The position numbers and the translations under genes were made by a program. From positions 372,001-436,000 of the forward strand of contig NZ_BMVR01000005.1 in NCBI RefSeq assembly GCF_014650815.1: a DNA stretch of 64,000 nucleotides. The letters are read 5' to 3'. Shown piece by piece: positions 39,206-49,245 of this stretch. Under the pieces are notes generated by a model. The model saw only the letters and a list, made by a program, of their open reading frames with translations. It was not told the origin of the DNA and did not search any database. The DNA is from Streptomyces flavofungini (GTDB lineage Bacteria; Actinomycetota; Actinomycetes; Streptomycetales; Streptomycetaceae). How positions within the stretch are numbered: the first letter of the stretch is position 1; every line of letters begins with the position of its first letter.

Positions 39206-41398
39206 GTGTCACACGGCGTGCCAGGAGAGACGGAGATGGGCGAGTGGTCGGGGAACCTGCCGTCGGAGACTCGCAGTTTTGTCGGACGGCAGGACGAACT
39301 CGCCCGGCTCGACGTCATGCTGCGTCCGGATGACGGGCCGGTCGAGAGCGGCGGGGGACGCAGGGGCTGGAACGGCGGGCGCCGCCTTGTGACTCTCCTG
39401 GGACCCGGAGGGATCGGCAAGACTCGTCTCGCGGTGGAGGCCGCGCGCCGGGTGCGGCCCGCCTACCCGGACGGTGTGTGGCTGGTGGAGCTCTCCTGCC
39501 TGCACGACAGCGGTCTGACCGGCCCCGGCACGCTGGGCCTTGTGGCGATGGAGGCGCTGCGGGTGGCCGACCAGACGACGCGTCCGGCGACGGAGGCGCT
39601 GGCCGCGTGGATCGCGGACAAGCAACTGCTGCTGGTACTGGACTCGTGCGAACACCTGCTGGAGGACTGCGCGGCCTTCGTCGACGAGTTGCGGCTCGCT
39701 CCGCACGTGCACATCCTGGCCACCAGCCGCCGACGGCTCGGGCTGCCGGGGGAGCGGTGTCTGGAAGTCGAGCCGCTGCCGGTGGACGAGTCGGGCACCG
39801 CGGCCCGGGAGGACGCGGTGACCCTGTTCGCAGACCGGGCGGCCGCCGTGCGCTCCGGCTTCGTGCTCGACGAGGCCACCCGGCCGGTGGCGGTCTCGGT
39901 CTGTCAGCACCTGGACGGCATCCCGCTGGCCGTCGAACTGGCCGCGGCCCGTCTTTCCACCCTGTCGCTCACCGAGCTCGACGACCACCTCGGGACGCGG
40001 ACGGACCACCGACTGGCCCTGCTGGCCTCGGACGACGGCACCGAGGATCCGTCGCGCCACCAGGCCCTGCGCACCACCATCGGCTGGAGCCACGAGCTGT
40101 GCGCTCCGCTGGAGCGGCTGCTGTGGGCCCGGCTCGCGGTGTTCAGCGGCGGCTTCGACGCCGAGGCCGCCCAGGAAGTGTGTGCCGGGGGGCCGTTGGC
40201 GGCCGGACAGGTGCCCGTCCTCCTTGACGAGCTCGCCGCCCAGTCCATCGTGCAGCGCGACCAGCGCACCGGCACGGCCCGCTTCCGGATGCTCGACACG
40301 GTGCGCGAGTACGGCGCGGACTGGCTGGGGGAGTTGGGAGAGGAGGACGCCGTACGGCTGCGCCACCGCGAGTACTACCGACGCCTGGCCCGCGACGGCT
40401 GCGCCGAGTGGAACACCGGCCGCCAGGTGCAGTGGAGCGCGCGCGTGCTGACCGACCACGCCAACCTGCGCGCCGCGGTGGACTGGTCCCTCGACCGGCC
40501 CGACCGGCGGGCCGCCCTGGAGATCGCGGGCACCGCGGGCTTCCTGTGGCGGCACTGCGGCCATGTGCGCGACGCGAACCACTGCCTCGACCGGGCGCTC
40601 GCCGCCGATCCGCCTCCGGGGCCCGATCTCCTCCGGGCCCTGTGGACACGTGGCGCCGGAGCGATCATGCAGGGTGACGTGGACACCGCTGCCGAATTCG
40701 GGCGGCGGTTCACCGACGTGGCACGGCAGCAGGTGGACCCGGCCGCCCTCTCCGTCTCCGCCTACCTCACGGGCAGTCAGCTCGCCCTGCGCGGCCGGTC
40801 GGCCGAGGCGGTCGGCCTCATGTCCGTCGCCACCCGCCTCCCCGTCCGGGACGACTGGCTCGGTTCGGCACAGATTCAGACGATCGGCGCCTTGGCGTAC
40901 GCGCACCTGATGAGCGGCGATCACGAAGCGGCCCGCGCGGTGTCCGAAGAGGTCCGCGCCGAGTGCGTCCGGCGCGGCGAGCACTGGACGCGCTCGACCT
41001 CCGACGTGATCGTGGCGAAGCTGGACCTCGCCCACGGTGACATCGCCTCGGGGGCCCGCAACGCCACCCGGGCCGTTGCCGCACACCAGCTGCTGCACAG
41101 CGCCAGCATCCTCGCGGCCACGGCCATCGACACCCTGGCATCCGCCACCATCGCCGCGGGCGAAGCTCACCGGGCGGCCGAACTGCTCGGCATCGCCCAG
41201 CGCCTGTGGGACCGCGCCGGCGGCCGCACCCAACTGAACTCCCCGGACTTGATCGCCGCCCGCCAAGCCTGTGAACGGGCCATCCGCGACAAGATCGGCG
41301 ACCCGGCCTACGAGCACAGCTACGAGGCGGGCCGCGTCATGTCGTACGAACAGGGAATGAGCTACGCGACAGACACCACGCCCCGCGCATCCGGCTGA
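39206..41398 (+). CDS. Stand-alone STAND (NB-ARC/TPR) ATPase without effector domain, module copy B (730 aa)
   Basis: It shares the copy-A layout: NLPSETRSFVGRQDELARLD, P-loop GPGGIGKT at about 66-73, Walker B LLLVLDSCEHLLEDC, LATSRRRLGLPGERCLEVEP, GIPLAVELAAARLSTLS, RTTIGWSHELCAPLERLLWA, then a TPR-like helical half. It ends at YEAGRVMSYEQGMSYATDTT with no DNA-binding domain. A 20-residue insert (PVESGGGRRGWNGG) sits before the P-loop. The GTG at 39206 follows GGGAGG; an ATG ten codons later is also possible. A tRNA fragment begins about 110 bases after its stop. Confidence 0.88.
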   Translation: MSHGVPGETEMGEWSGNLPSETRSFVGRQDELARLDVMLRPDDGPVESGGGRRGWNGGRRLVTLLGPGGIGKTRLAVEAARRVRPAYPDGVWLVELSCLHDSGLTGPGTLGLVAMEALRVADQTTRPATEALAAWIADKQLLLVLDSCEHLLEDCAAFVDELRLAPHVHILATSRRRLGLPGERCLEVEPLPVDESGTAAREDAVTLFADRAAAVRSGFVLDEATRPVAVSVCQHLDGIPLAVELAAARLSTLSLTELDDHLGTRTDHRLALLASDDGTEDPSRHQALRTTIGWSHELCAPLERLLWARLAVFSGGFDAEAAQEVCAGGPLAAGQVPVLLDELAAQSIVQRDQRTGTARFRMLDTVREYGADWLGELGEEDAVRLRHREYYRRLARDGCAEWNTGRQVQWSARVLTDHANLRAAVDWSLDRPDRRAALEIAGTAGFLWRHCGHVRDANHCLDRALAADPPPGPDLLRALWTRGAGAIMQGDVDTAAEFGRRFTDVARQQVDPAALSVSAYLTGSQLALRGRSAEAVGLMSVATRLPVRDDWLGSAQIQTIGALAYAHLMSGDHEAARAVSEEVRAECVRRGEHWTRSTSDVIVAKLDLAHGDIASGARNATRAVAAHQLLHSASILAATAIDTLASATIAAGEAHRAAELLGIAQRLWDRAGGRTQLNSPDLIAARQACERAIRDKIGDPAYEHSYEAGRVMSYEQGMSYATDTTPRASG

Positions 41399-41420
41399 GC
41401 CCGCCCCGCCTCACTCTGCC

Positions 41421-41548
41421 CGCTCACGCAAACGGCCCCGGACGAGAAGCCCGAGGCCGAACAGAGCGCTCCCCGGGAGACCCCAGGTCAGCGCCTTGAC
41501 GCGTTGTACCCCCGGCAGGATTCGAACCTGCGACACCCGCTTGAGGAG
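41421..41548 (-). repeat. Second partial tRNA-Arg(CCT) with 85 bp of duplicated 3' flank
   Basis: Bases 41508-41548 match the tRNA 3' half, ending at CGCTTGAGGAG. Unlike the 33450 copy, homology also extends left to about 41421 into the sequence that flanks the real tRNA (compare 42550-42641: GCTCACGCAA, CGGCCCCGGACGAG, CCGAGGCCGA), at roughly 80% by eye. This copy therefore came with the original 3' flank, as expected of an attachment site left behind by a later insertion. Confidence 0.8.
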
Positions 41549-41710
41549 TGGGATCGAATCCTTGCCGGGGGATGCCCGGCGCTGCGGCGCGGTGCTGTTT
41601 CCCCTGGTCAGAACCGTGCGGTGAGCCACTTGATCCGGCTCATGCCGCCCTGTATCGGGCAGTCCGCGCACGCACCGCTCACGCGCCGCCGACTGCCAAG
41701 CAGTGCGTGG

Positions 41711-42277
41711 TCAGACCTGGCCGAGGTCGATCTCCACCGGGAAGGGGGCCGCTGCCTTGAGGACGCCGGTGAACACGTCTCCGTCCCGGTAGGTCTTCGT
41801 CGCGGGGTCGAGAACGTAGGTGTACACGAGAGGAACGCCTGTCGCGGCCTGCTCGATCCGCCAGTAGAAGCCGATGCCTGCCTTGGCGTACTGGTCGACC
41901 TTCACGATCCGGTCGGTGGTCTCCGAGCCTGGTGACACCACCTCCGCGACCAGCAGCACGTGCTCAGGGCGGGTGGGGGTGATGTCGATCGTGTCTGCGC
42001 GGTACACGATGACGTCCGGGCGGCGATTGGTGAGCGGGACGTCCTGAAGCCGGACGTCGAAGTCCGTGTCGGCGTTCCACTCTGGGCCCGCGGCGGCATC
42101 CAGGGCGTTGGCCAGAATCCGGGCGAGTCGGTTGTGCCGCTTGGACGCACTCGGACTCACGACGACCATCCCGTCCACGATCTCGATACCGGCGCACTGC
42201 TCCTCGGACCAGGACTCGTACTCCTCCGCCGTGATCTGCTCATGCATCCACGCCGGGGCCACCATCTCGGCCGTCAT
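41711..42277 (-). CDS. Uma2 family putative endonuclease (188 aa)
   Basis: The PD-(D/E)XK-like Uma2/DUF820 fold is visible: ITAEEYESWSEEQCAGIEIV, DGMVVVSPSASKRHNRLARI, RRPDVIVYRADTID, VLLVAEVVSPGSETTDRIVK and VDQYAKAGIGFYWRIE. The Asp in RPDV and the Glu/Lys of EVVSPGS...K fit the metal-binding core. ATG at 42275-42277 follows GGGAGGTG. Uma2 genes are abundant in actinomycetes and cyanobacteria, and their role is not established. It is the only gene between the second tRNA fragment and the intact tRNA. Confidence 0.9.
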   Translation of the reverse strand: MTAEMVAPAWMHEQITAEEYESWSEEQCAGIEIVDGMVVVSPSASKRHNRLARILANALDAAAGPEWNADTDFDVRLQDVPLTNRRPDVIVYRADTIDITPTRPEHVLLVAEVVSPGSETTDRIVKVDQYAKAGIGFYWRIEQAATGVPLVYTYVLDPATKTYRDGDVFTGVLKAAAPFPVEIDLGQV

Positions 42278-42641
42278 GAAGCACCTCCCGGACACTGTGC
42301 TGCGGGCCCGATCCCGCTGGATTCAGCGTACTGTCTGCCATCCGTCCGGCATGCTGATGTCGCTCACGCCCCCTCCCCGGCTGCCGGCACATGTCTGCGG
42401 CCCACCCGCCCGCCATGACCGGGGCCGTGCTCGTCGGCCTACGGGACCTGCGGGTCCCTGCGCGACAGGTGCCCGCCGAGAAGTTCGGTCTGGCCTGAAC
42501 CGGAAAGGGGCCCGGCGTCCAGACCCGCCACCGGCCGAGCAGTACCCGTCGCTCACGCAAGACGGCCCCGGACGAGGAGTCCGAGGCCGATTAGAACGCT
42601 TCCCTGGGAGAGAAACCCCAGTTCAGCGACGCATTGCATGG
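42278..42641. other. 364-bp region between the Uma2 gene and tRNA-Arg
   Basis: Right end (about 42550-42641) is the natural 3' flank of the tRNA, duplicated at 41421-41507. The rest shows no supported gene; CTCACG words recur and composition is normal. Confidence 0.5.
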
Positions 42642-42714
42642 TGCCCCCGGCAGGATTCGAACCTGCGACACCCGCTTTAGGAGAGCGGTGCTCTATCCCC
42701 TGAGCTACGAAGGC
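42642..42714 (-). tRNA. tRNA-Arg (anticodon CCT)
   Basis: Read on the minus strand the 73 bases fold as a cloverleaf. The acceptor GCCTTCG pairs with CGGGGGC (two G-T wobbles), the D arm contains GCTCAGGGGATAGAGC, and the T arm GCAGG-TTCGAAT-CCTGC is perfect. The anticodon stem CCGCT/AGCGG closes the loop CTCCTAA, giving CCT, which reads AGG. CCA is not encoded. The 3' half is repeated at 33450 and 41508, so this gene has served as an integration site. Confidence 0.95.
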
Positions 42715-42894
42715 GGGCCTTGCCTGGAACGTGGACGCGAGCTTCGGCGGGATCGCCGGGCCGTGTCCTGTCGCCGCAAGGGCCTGGGCTGCCGTGTGTG
42801 GCAGCCCAGGACAGCGTAGCGGATCGAGGTGCGGGTCCTCACGGCCGTCCGCCCCGGCCCGCTGGGGCCTGGCCACCGGCCCGCCCGCGGGCGG

Positions 42895-43794
42895 CTACCC
42901 CGGATCACCTTCGAGGAGTGCGATGAGGGAGGTCAGTGTGGGCAGGGGCTCCGCCGTGGTGCGGTAGATCATGACGATGTGGCGTTCCGGGGCGGGGGCG
43001 AGGGGGAGTACGTCCACCCGGGACGGGCGGAGGCGGAGCATCAGGTCCGTGACCGTGGTGACGCCGATGCCCGCCTCCACCAGCGCAAGCGTCGCCGCCG
43101 TGTCCGTCACCTCGTGGTGGACCCGGGGTTCGAAGCCCGCCCGGCGGCAGGCCGTGCGGATCGCTCGGCCGTAGTAGGTGGAGGGGGACGGGAGGATCCA
43201 GGGGAGGGGTTCGGTGTCGGTCAGGGGGAGGGGCTCGGGAGGGGGGTCGGGGTACGTTCCCGGGGGTGCCGCCAGGGCGAAGCGTTCCGTGCGGAGGTGG
43301 CGTACCCGGAGCGCCGGGTCCCGGCGGATCGGGACGTCCGGGTAGTCCAGGCCGAGCGCCAGGTCCACCGTCCCCGACGCCACCGCGTCGTACACGTCGT
43401 CCACCTCCATGTCCCTGCTGTGCACCGCGAGGCCGGGGTGTGCCTCGCGGGCCCGGCGCAGTGCCTCGGGGAGGATGTCCGCGGCCGCCGTCGCGAACAG
43501 CGCCACCCGGAGGGTCCCGGTGATCTCGGTGCGGGTGCGCTCCACGGCCGCCACGGCCTCCGCCTCCGCGGCGAGGATCCGTTCCGCGTGCTGGGCGAGC
43601 GTGCGGCCCGCCTCCGTCAGCTCCACCCTGCGGCCCACCCGGCGCAGCAGCTCCCGGCCCGTCGCCCGCTCCAGCGCCGCGATCTGCTGCGATACGCCGC
43701 CGGGGGTGTAGCCGAGCGCGGCGGCCACCGCCGTGATCGTGCCTCGTCTGCCGAGTTCCACCAGGGAGCGTAGTTGGGCGCCGGTCCAGTTCAC
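42895..43794 (-). CDS. LysR family transcriptional regulator (299 aa)
   Basis: The helix-turn-helix lies at the N-terminus (LRSLVELGRRGTITAVAAAL, then GYTPGGVSQQIAALERATGR), followed by a substrate-binding domain. I took the GTG at 43794 (VNWTGAQLRSL), which gives the family length. The open frame before it is an Arg-Pro repeat (RPRPRSRPRPRPRP) unlikely to be translated. It is divergent from the lysine/pipecolate degradation genes and probably controls them, sensing a pathway intermediate. Confidence 0.88.
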   Translation of the reverse strand: MNWTGAQLRSLVELGRRGTITAVAAALGYTPGGVSQQIAALERATGRELLRRVGRRVELTEAGRTLAQHAERILAAEAEAVAAVERTRTEITGTLRVALFATAAADILPEALRRAREAHPGLAVHSRDMEVDDVYDAVASGTVDLALGLDYPDVPIRRDPALRVRHLRTERFALAAPPGTYPDPPPEPLPLTDTEPLPWILPSPSTYYGRAIRTACRRAGFEPRVHHEVTDTAATLALVEAGIGVTTVTDLMLRLRPSRVDVLPLAPAPERHIVMIYRTTAEPLPTLTSLIALLEGDPG

Positions 43795-44045
43795 GGGGCG
43801 AGGCCGGGGGCGGGGGCGAGAGCGAGGTCGGGGGCGGGCATGCGGTCGGGGGTCGGCATCGTGCGCCTCCGTCTCCTCGTTCCTTCGGCGCGGTCCTATA
43901 GCGGTGCTCAACGGTCACGCGCAGGATCTGTTCATGGACGTCAATGGTCGCGCTGCTGCACGATGACCGGTAGATCGCCGGTCAGCAGTTCGCGTCGAGT
44001 TCCACCGTTCGCGTCGAGCCCCCGTTGAGTGGGAGGGACCGCACC

Positions 44046-45272
44046 TTGACCTCTACGACCTCTACGTCGACCTCTAAGACCGCCACGTCCGGCTCCCCCT
44101 TCGACACTCCCTTCGACACCCCCTCCCTCGTCATCGTCGGCGGTGGTGTCATGGGCGTCTCCATCGCCTTCCACCTCGCCGAAGCCGGAGTCCGGGACAT
44201 CGTCGTCGTCGAGCGCGGCACCCTCGGGTGCGGGAGTTCGGGGAAGCCGATCGGTGGGGTGCGGGCGCAGTTCTCCGATCCGGTCAACATCGAGCTGGGG
44301 CTGCGGAGCCTCAGGGCGTACGGGGACTTCGGGCGGCGGCCGGGCGGTGACATCCGGTTCGAGCGGGTGGGGTATCTGTTCCTGCTGAGCGAGGACGCGG
44401 ACGCGGCGGCGTTCGAGGAGAGCGTCGCCACGCAGAACGCCCTGGGGGTGCCCAGCCGCCTCGTCAGCCCCGCGCGGGCGCGCGAGTTGTGTCCGTACGT
44501 ACGCACCGACGGCCTCGTCGCCGCCGTCCACTCGCCGGACGACGGCCACGCCCGCCCCGGCCTCGTCATCCAGGGCTACGCCCGCGCCGCCGCCCGCGCC
44601 GGGGTCCGGTTCCGCACCGGCACCACGGTCACCGGAGTGGACCTCGACCCAAGCGGCGAACGCGTCACCGCCGTCCGCACCGACCACGGCGTCATCCCCT
44701 GCTCCACCCTCGTGTGCGCCGCCGGTGCCTGGTCCGCCGAGGTCGGCGCGGCGGCCGGGGTGCGGCTGCCGGTACGGCCCGTGCGCAGGCAGATCGCCTT
44801 CACCCGGCCGCTGCACCCGCCCGCCCCGCGCATCCCCTTCACCATCGACTTCTCCTCGACCGCCTACTTCCACAACAGCGACGACGGGCTGCTCTTCGGG
44901 CTCGCCGACCCCGCCCAGGAGGAGGGGTTCGACACGACGTGGACCGAGGACTGGGTCGGGCTGTTCCGGGACGTGGCGCGGCGGCGCGCCCCCGCCCTCG
45001 CGGACATGGAGGTCGCCGGGGGGTGGGCGGGACTGTACGAGGTCACGCCCGATCGGAACGCCCTCATCGGGCGGGACGCGCGGCTCGCCAACTTCCTTTA
45101 CGCCACCGGGTTTTCGGGACACGGGTTCCTGCAGGCCCCCGCTGTGGGAGAAGTGGTACGGGATCTCCACCTCGGGCGGGACCCGGTCGTCGATGTCACC
45201 CCGTTCCGTGCCGACCGGTTCGGGAGCGGGGGTGCGGCTGCCGGTGGCCGACCCGAGGTCCACGTCGTGTGA
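44046..45272 (+). CDS. FAD-dependent oxidoreductase of the DAO family, probable pipecolate/amino-acid oxidase (408 aa)
   Basis: The FAD-binding motif is VIVGGGVMGVSIAFHLAEAG near residue 30, followed by VVVERGTLGCGSSGKPIGGV. ATGFSGHGFLQAPAVGEVV at the C-terminus is typical of sarcosine/pipecolate-oxidase-like DAO enzymes. TTG at 44046 lies nine bases after GGGAGGG and is the best start. The next two genes handle 2-aminoadipate semialdehyde and 2-oxoadipate, so oxidation of pipecolate (or a related imino acid) to piperideine-6-carboxylate is the natural step. That substrate is inferred from context only. Confidence 0.82.
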   Translation: MTSTTSTSTSKTATSGSPFDTPFDTPSLVIVGGGVMGVSIAFHLAEAGVRDIVVVERGTLGCGSSGKPIGGVRAQFSDPVNIELGLRSLRAYGDFGRRPGGDIRFERVGYLFLLSEDADAAAFEESVATQNALGVPSRLVSPARARELCPYVRTDGLVAAVHSPDDGHARPGLVIQGYARAAARAGVRFRTGTTVTGVDLDPSGERVTAVRTDHGVIPCSTLVCAAGAWSAEVGAAAGVRLPVRPVRRQIAFTRPLHPPAPRIPFTIDFSSTAYFHNSDDGLLFGLADPAQEEGFDTTWTEDWVGLFRDVARRRAPALADMEVAGGWAGLYEVTPDRNALIGRDARLANFLYATGFSGHGFLQAPAVGEVVRDLHLGRDPVVDVTPFRADRFGSGGAAAGGRPEVHVV

Positions 45273-45310
45273 GCAGTGGGACTCAGTCGTGTGAGCAGCG
45301 GGACTCAGCG
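45267..45310. repeat. Imperfect 22-bp tandem repeat between catabolic genes
   Basis: GTGTGAGCAGTGGGACTCAG and GTGTGAGCAGCGGGACTCAG follow each other across the end of the oxidase gene. The first copy supplies its stop codon, and the second leads to the ribosome binding site of the next gene. Confidence 0.85.
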
Positions 45311-45327
45311 GACAGGGAGGCGAGTTG

Positions 45328-46797
45328 ATGGATCAGCAGGCAGCGCGTGAGGGGTCCGGCGGCGGGCCCGGAGGCACCGACTGGCTCGCCACGTGGCAGC
45401 TCCGTGCCGCCTTCGCCGCCCGGCTCTCCACCATGTACGGGCGCGAGGTCCCCGCGTACGCCACCCTCGTCGACGTAGCGCGCGAAGTGAACGAGGACGT
45501 GCTGCGCGAGCGCGGGGCCGATGCCGAGCGGCTCGGGGCGATCGGGCGGGTGACCGCCGAGCGGCACGGGGCCATCCGGGTCGGGACGCCCGCCGAGCTG
45601 GCGCAGGTCGGCCGGGTGTTCGGCGCCCTGGGGATGCGGCCCGTCGGGTTCTACGACCTGCGTGAGGCCGCCGCCAGCGCCGTGCCCGTCGTGTCCACCG
45701 CCTTCCGGCCGGTCGACGGGGTCGAACTGGCCCGCAACCCCTTCCGGGTCTTCACCTCGCTGCTCACCCCGGCCGACCCCCGCTTCTTCGACGCCGGGCT
45801 GCGGGCGCGGCTCGAACGGTTCCTGGGGGAGCGGGAGTTGTTCCCCGCCGAACTGCTCGCTCTCGCCGATCGGGCCGAGACGGAGCAGGGGCTGCCGGGC
45901 GGTGCCGCCGAGCGGTTCCTGCAACTCGCGGTCGGCGCCTTCAAGTTGTCGGCCGAGCCGGTCGACAGGGCGTGGTACGAGACGTTGGAGCGGGTCTCCG
46001 CCGTCGCCGCCGACATCGGGGGTGTGCGGAGCACGCACATCAACCATCTGACGCCTCGGGTCCTCGACATCGACGCGTTGTACCGGCGCATGACCGACCG
46101 GGGAGTCCGGATGATCGACGCCATCCAGGGGCCGCCGAAGTGGGAAGGACCGGACGTGCTCCTCCGGCAGACCTCGTTCCGGGCCCTCGACGAGCCGCGC
46201 GCCCTGCGGCAGCCGGACGGGAGCGTGGTGCGGGGGGCGCTGCGGGTGCGGTTCGGGGAGGTCGAGGCGCGGGGGATCGCCCTCAGCCGGCGGGGGCGGG
46301 CGCTGTACGACGCGTTGCTCGCGCGGCTGGACGCGGAGGGGGCTGCCGGGGCGCACGCGGGCGCCGCCCCGACCCGCGCCGACCGCGCCCGTGCCCTCTG
46401 GTCCGGCCACTTCCCCCGCACCGAGCACGCCCTCGCCGAGCACGGCCTCGCCCACTTCACGTACCACGTCGTCGCCGACCGGCCCCGCGACGGCTGCACC
46501 CCGCCCGCCGACCTGCCCGGTCTGCTGCGCGCGGGCTGGGTGCGCGCCGACCCGATCGTCTACGAGGACTTCCTGCCCCGGTCCGCCGCCGGGATCTTCC
46601 AGTCCAACCTGGACGGCTCCGGCACCCGCAAGGACGGCGAGGAGGGTGCCGCGTACGACAGTGACTGGCTGTCCGGGGCCGTCGGCCGTGACGTACTCGA
46701 TCCGTTCGCCCTGTACGAGGGGCAGCAGGAACGGTCCCTCGGGCGGGTGGCGGAGGAGCTGGGGATCGGGCGGGTGGAGGTGCCGTCGTCTGTCTGA
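45328..46797 (+). CDS. hglS: 2-oxoadipate dioxygenase/decarboxylase, HglS/YdcJ type (489 aa)
   Basis: The DUF1338 signature is complete: GGVRSTHINHLTPRVLDID near residue 230, RQTSFRALDEPRAL near 283, HFTYHVV near 376 and VYEDFLPRSAAGIFQSNLDG near 411. The two His and the Glu are the iron ligands of this VOC-fold enzyme. It converts 2-oxoadipate to 2-hydroxyglutarate and CO2 in lysine breakdown. ATG at 45328 follows GGGAGG, and the gene sits between the DAO-type oxidase and an ALDH7-type dehydrogenase, which supports the pathway assignment. Confidence 0.9.
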   Translation: MDQQAAREGSGGGPGGTDWLATWQLRAAFAARLSTMYGREVPAYATLVDVAREVNEDVLRERGADAERLGAIGRVTAERHGAIRVGTPAELAQVGRVFGALGMRPVGFYDLREAAASAVPVVSTAFRPVDGVELARNPFRVFTSLLTPADPRFFDAGLRARLERFLGERELFPAELLALADRAETEQGLPGGAAERFLQLAVGAFKLSAEPVDRAWYETLERVSAVAADIGGVRSTHINHLTPRVLDIDALYRRMTDRGVRMIDAIQGPPKWEGPDVLLRQTSFRALDEPRALRQPDGSVVRGALRVRFGEVEARGIALSRRGRALYDALLARLDAEGAAGAHAGAAPTRADRARALWSGHFPRTEHALAEHGLAHFTYHVVADRPRDGCTPPADLPGLLRAGWVRADPIVYEDFLPRSAAGIFQSNLDGSGTRKDGEEGAAYDSDWLSGAVGRDVLDPFALYEGQQERSLGRVAEELGIGRVEVPSSV

Positions 46798-46955
46798 CGC
46801 CTTGCCGGGACCCGGACAGTACCTGTCCTGGACTCCGGCCCCGAACACCGCCCGACCCTGACCGCAGGCCCGCCGCCCGGTCCCCGACCTCGGCCCCGAC
46901 CCCGGGCGCCGCCCGACCCCGGCCCCCGCACGGCCCACCGACCCGAAGGAGCCCC

Positions 46956-48506
<1,551 letters not shown>

Positions 48507-48557
48507 GACGTGTGGTGCCCCTGAGGTCTCCGGCTTGCGAAATGCGCTGAATGTTCC

Positions 48558-49085
48558 CTACGCGGTGTACCGTCGCCCGGACACGGCCCCTGTCCGGGCG
48601 CGGCCCGTCAGGTCCCGGGTGTACGTGATCCCGGGGCGGCCGTCGAGCTCGGTCTCGCCCGCCGGGACGAAGCCGCAGCGGGCGAGGACGGCTTCGGAGC
48701 CGGGGTTGTCGAGGGTCGTCGAGGCGCGCAGGGACGTCAGGCCGTACTCGGTGGCCGCGAGGGCGCACACCTTCTCCACGGCGGACGTGGCGAGGCCCTG
48801 GCGGGCGGCCTTCTCGGCGATGCGGTAGCCGAGTTCGGCCGCGCCGTCCGCCACGTCCACGAGGTTGACCCGCCCGAAGATCTCGCCGTCGCCGCCCACG
48901 AGCACGTGGAAGTGGCAGGCCCCGGTCTCCTGCTCGGCCAGGAGTGCCGCGTGCCGTGCGTCGAACTCGGCGAAGTAGGCGTCGCCGCGGTCCGGTACCG
49001 ACGCGGCGAAGTACGCGCGGTTCTCCCGTTCGAAGGCGAGCAGGGCCGGGGCGTGGTCGGGGCGCAGGCGCTGGAGTTCGGGCAT
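48558..49085 (-). CDS. GNAT family N-acetyltransferase, RimJ/RimL-like (175 aa)
   Basis: LQRLRPDHAPALLAFERENR opens the domain. AELGYRIAEKAARQGLATSA is the acetyl-CoA-binding stretch, with the usual (Q/R)xxGxx element. LRASTTLDNPGSEAVLARCG and FVPAGE follow at the C-terminal strand. RimJ/RimL-type enzymes acetylate protein N-termini or small amines, and the target is not predictable. It is convergent with the lysine-degradation genes and not obviously linked to them. Confidence 0.88.
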   Translation of the reverse strand: MPELQRLRPDHAPALLAFERENRAYFAASVPDRGDAYFAEFDARHAALLAEQETGACHFHVLVGGDGEIFGRVNLVDVADGAAELGYRIAEKAARQGLATSAVEKVCALAATEYGLTSLRASTTLDNPGSEAVLARCGFVPAGETELDGRPGITYTRDLTGRARTGAVSGRRYTA

Positions 49086-49245
49086 GGGAGAACGGTACGG
49101 CGGGGCGGGGGCGTAACGGCAGGGCGATCGGCCTGAGTTGTTGAGTCTCTTGCGGGGATGGGGGTTTGTGGGATGGTTTGTCCCTCGGGCGGGCTGGGGT
49201 GTCCCGGGTGCGCGCTGGTTCCGCCCCGCGCGGGCTCGGACAGCC

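Noticed and set aside
41411..41671. An 86-codon minus-strand frame with a hydrophobic end (LFGLGLLVRGRLRERAE), and its counterpart near 42553-42876
   Set aside because: Both are readings through the duplicated tRNA 3' flank. The resemblance between them reflects the DNA duplication, not a protein family.
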